Origin: Pseudoalteromonas marina
Lineage (GTDB): Bacteria; Pseudomonadota; Gammaproteobacteria; Enterobacterales; Alteromonadaceae
DNA length: 64,000 bases
NCBI RefSeq assembly: GCF_000238335.3
Contig: NZ_AHCB03000005.1
Span: forward strand, 620,001 to 684,000
Direction of reading: 5' to 3'
Position numbers and translations under genes: made by a program. Position 1 is the first letter of the stretch; each line of letters opens with the position of its first letter. Below the pieces are notes generated by a model. That model was not told where the DNA came from. It was given only the letters and a program-made list of their open reading frames with translations, and made no database searches. Shown one piece after another: positions 63,408-64,000 of the stretch.

Positions 63408-64000
63408 ATGGAGTTAATTAGAGGTATACACAATATTCGCCCACACCATTTTGGGTGTGTGTTAACTATTGGTAATTTTGACGGCGTTCACTTAGGTCAT
63501 GCGCAAGTATTAAAAGGCTTGTTAGCCGACGCAAAAGCACACAATTTACCCAGTACGGTGTTGTTGTTTGAGCCTCAACCTCAAGAGTTTTTTGCAAAAA
63601 ATAATGCCCCAGCAAGGTTAACTCGCTTACGCGACAAGTTACGTTTATTAAGTGATTTAGGCATTGAACGTGTAATTTGTATTAGCTTTAATCAGCGGTT
63701 TGCAAATATGCATGCAGAACAGTTTGTAAACGAGATACTAATAAAAAAACTCGGTGTTAAAGCGTTAACGGTGGGTGACGACTTTAGATTTGGCCAACAA
63801 CGTAAAGGTAATTTTAATTTACTTGTAAATATGGGTAAACAAGCAGGCATGGATGTACAAAGCACTGCGAGTTTTCATCAGTTAAATGCTAGAGTAAGTA
63901 GCACGTTAATACGTGAGGCATTGGCATGTGGTAACTTAGCCGATGCAAAAGTGATGCTTGGTCATAATTATGCGATTTCTGGGCGTGTTATACACGGTTG
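63408..64000 (+). CDS. ribF: Riboflavin kinase/FAD synthetase RibF (partial, cut by window edge)
   Basis: The first 197 residues of RibF, which makes FMN and FAD. The N-terminal FAD synthetase domain shows TIGNFDGVHLGHAQVL with the nucleotide-binding His pair, and VGDDFRFGQQRKGN, RVSSTLIREAL. The kinase domain lies beyond the window. It starts with MELIRGIHNI, the usual N-terminus, 84 bases after murJ. Confidence 0.95.
   Translation, partial: MELIRGIHNIRPHHFGCVLTIGNFDGVHLGHAQVLKGLLADAKAHNLPSTVLLFEPQPQEFFAKNNAPARLTRLRDKLRLLSDLGIERVICISFNQRFANMHAEQFVNEILIKKLGVKALTVGDDFRFGQQRKGNFNLLVNMGKQAGMDVQSTASFHQLNARVSSTLIREALACGNLADAKVMLGHNYAISGRVIHG

Overview
The window comes from an AT-rich marine gammaproteobacterium with a single polar-type flagellar system. 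The order fla-flaG-fliD-fliS, flrABC, fliE-J, fliK-R-flhB, flhAFG-fliA and cheYZAB-motCD-parC-parP-cheW matches the Pseudoalteromonas/Alteromonas/Shewanella/Pseudomonas group. Pseudoalteromonas is my best guess, from the gene order and the rpsT-murJ-ribF edge. This is inference from gene content; no marker gene was compared with a database.

Layout. 1-3051: three tandem near-identical flagellins, the first truncated by the window edge. 3138-5740: flaG, fliD, fliS and a small FliT-like gene. 5733-19896: a flagellin glycosylation island. It holds a Maf-type glycosyltransferase, a GNAT acetyltransferase and a class III aminotransferase. Next come an SpsF-type cytidylyltransferase, PseI, an FAD oxidoreductase and a PseG-like protein. 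The plus-strand block ends with two methyltransferases flanking a short DegT-type aminotransferase, then a WbqC-family protein. Convergent to it are pseB, pseC and an aldo/keto reductase. 20082-20867: a short divergent flagellin. 21029-26041: the master regulators flrA and flrBC, separated by a convergent tag gene and a long inverted repeat. 26199-45033: basal body, export apparatus, polar placement (flhF, flhG) and fliA. 45073-53986: chemotaxis, a MotCD-type stator and the ParC/ParP array-positioning pair. 53987-64000: non-flagellar genes (ompW, dapE, olsF, ghrA, smr, small hypotheticals, a lone CheY-like receiver, rpsT, murJ, partial ribF).

Regulation visible in the sequence. Six -24/-12 (sigma-54) promoters with exact 12-base GG-to-GC spacing lie before the flagellin at 944, pseB (minus strand), flrB, fliE, fliK and flhA. 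Two sigma-28 (FliA) promoters lie before the flagellin at 2077 and the sugar operon at 8458. Together with FlrA, FlrBC and FliA this draws a Vibrio-like transcription cascade and places the glycan-making genes inside it. PseB/PseC start the nucleotide sugar from a sigma-54 promoter, and the later steps are on a sigma-28 promoter.

The most interesting points are four. The first is the unusual composition and split control of the nonulosonic-acid island. The second is three copies of an acidic DEFxxLLDELHG motif in the CheA linker, resembling the CheY-binding ends of FliM and CheZ encoded nearby. The third is the set of inverted repeats at flagellar transcription starts. The fourth is the divergent flagellin beside flrA. 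I saw no tRNA, rRNA, CRISPR array, insertion sequence or prophage.
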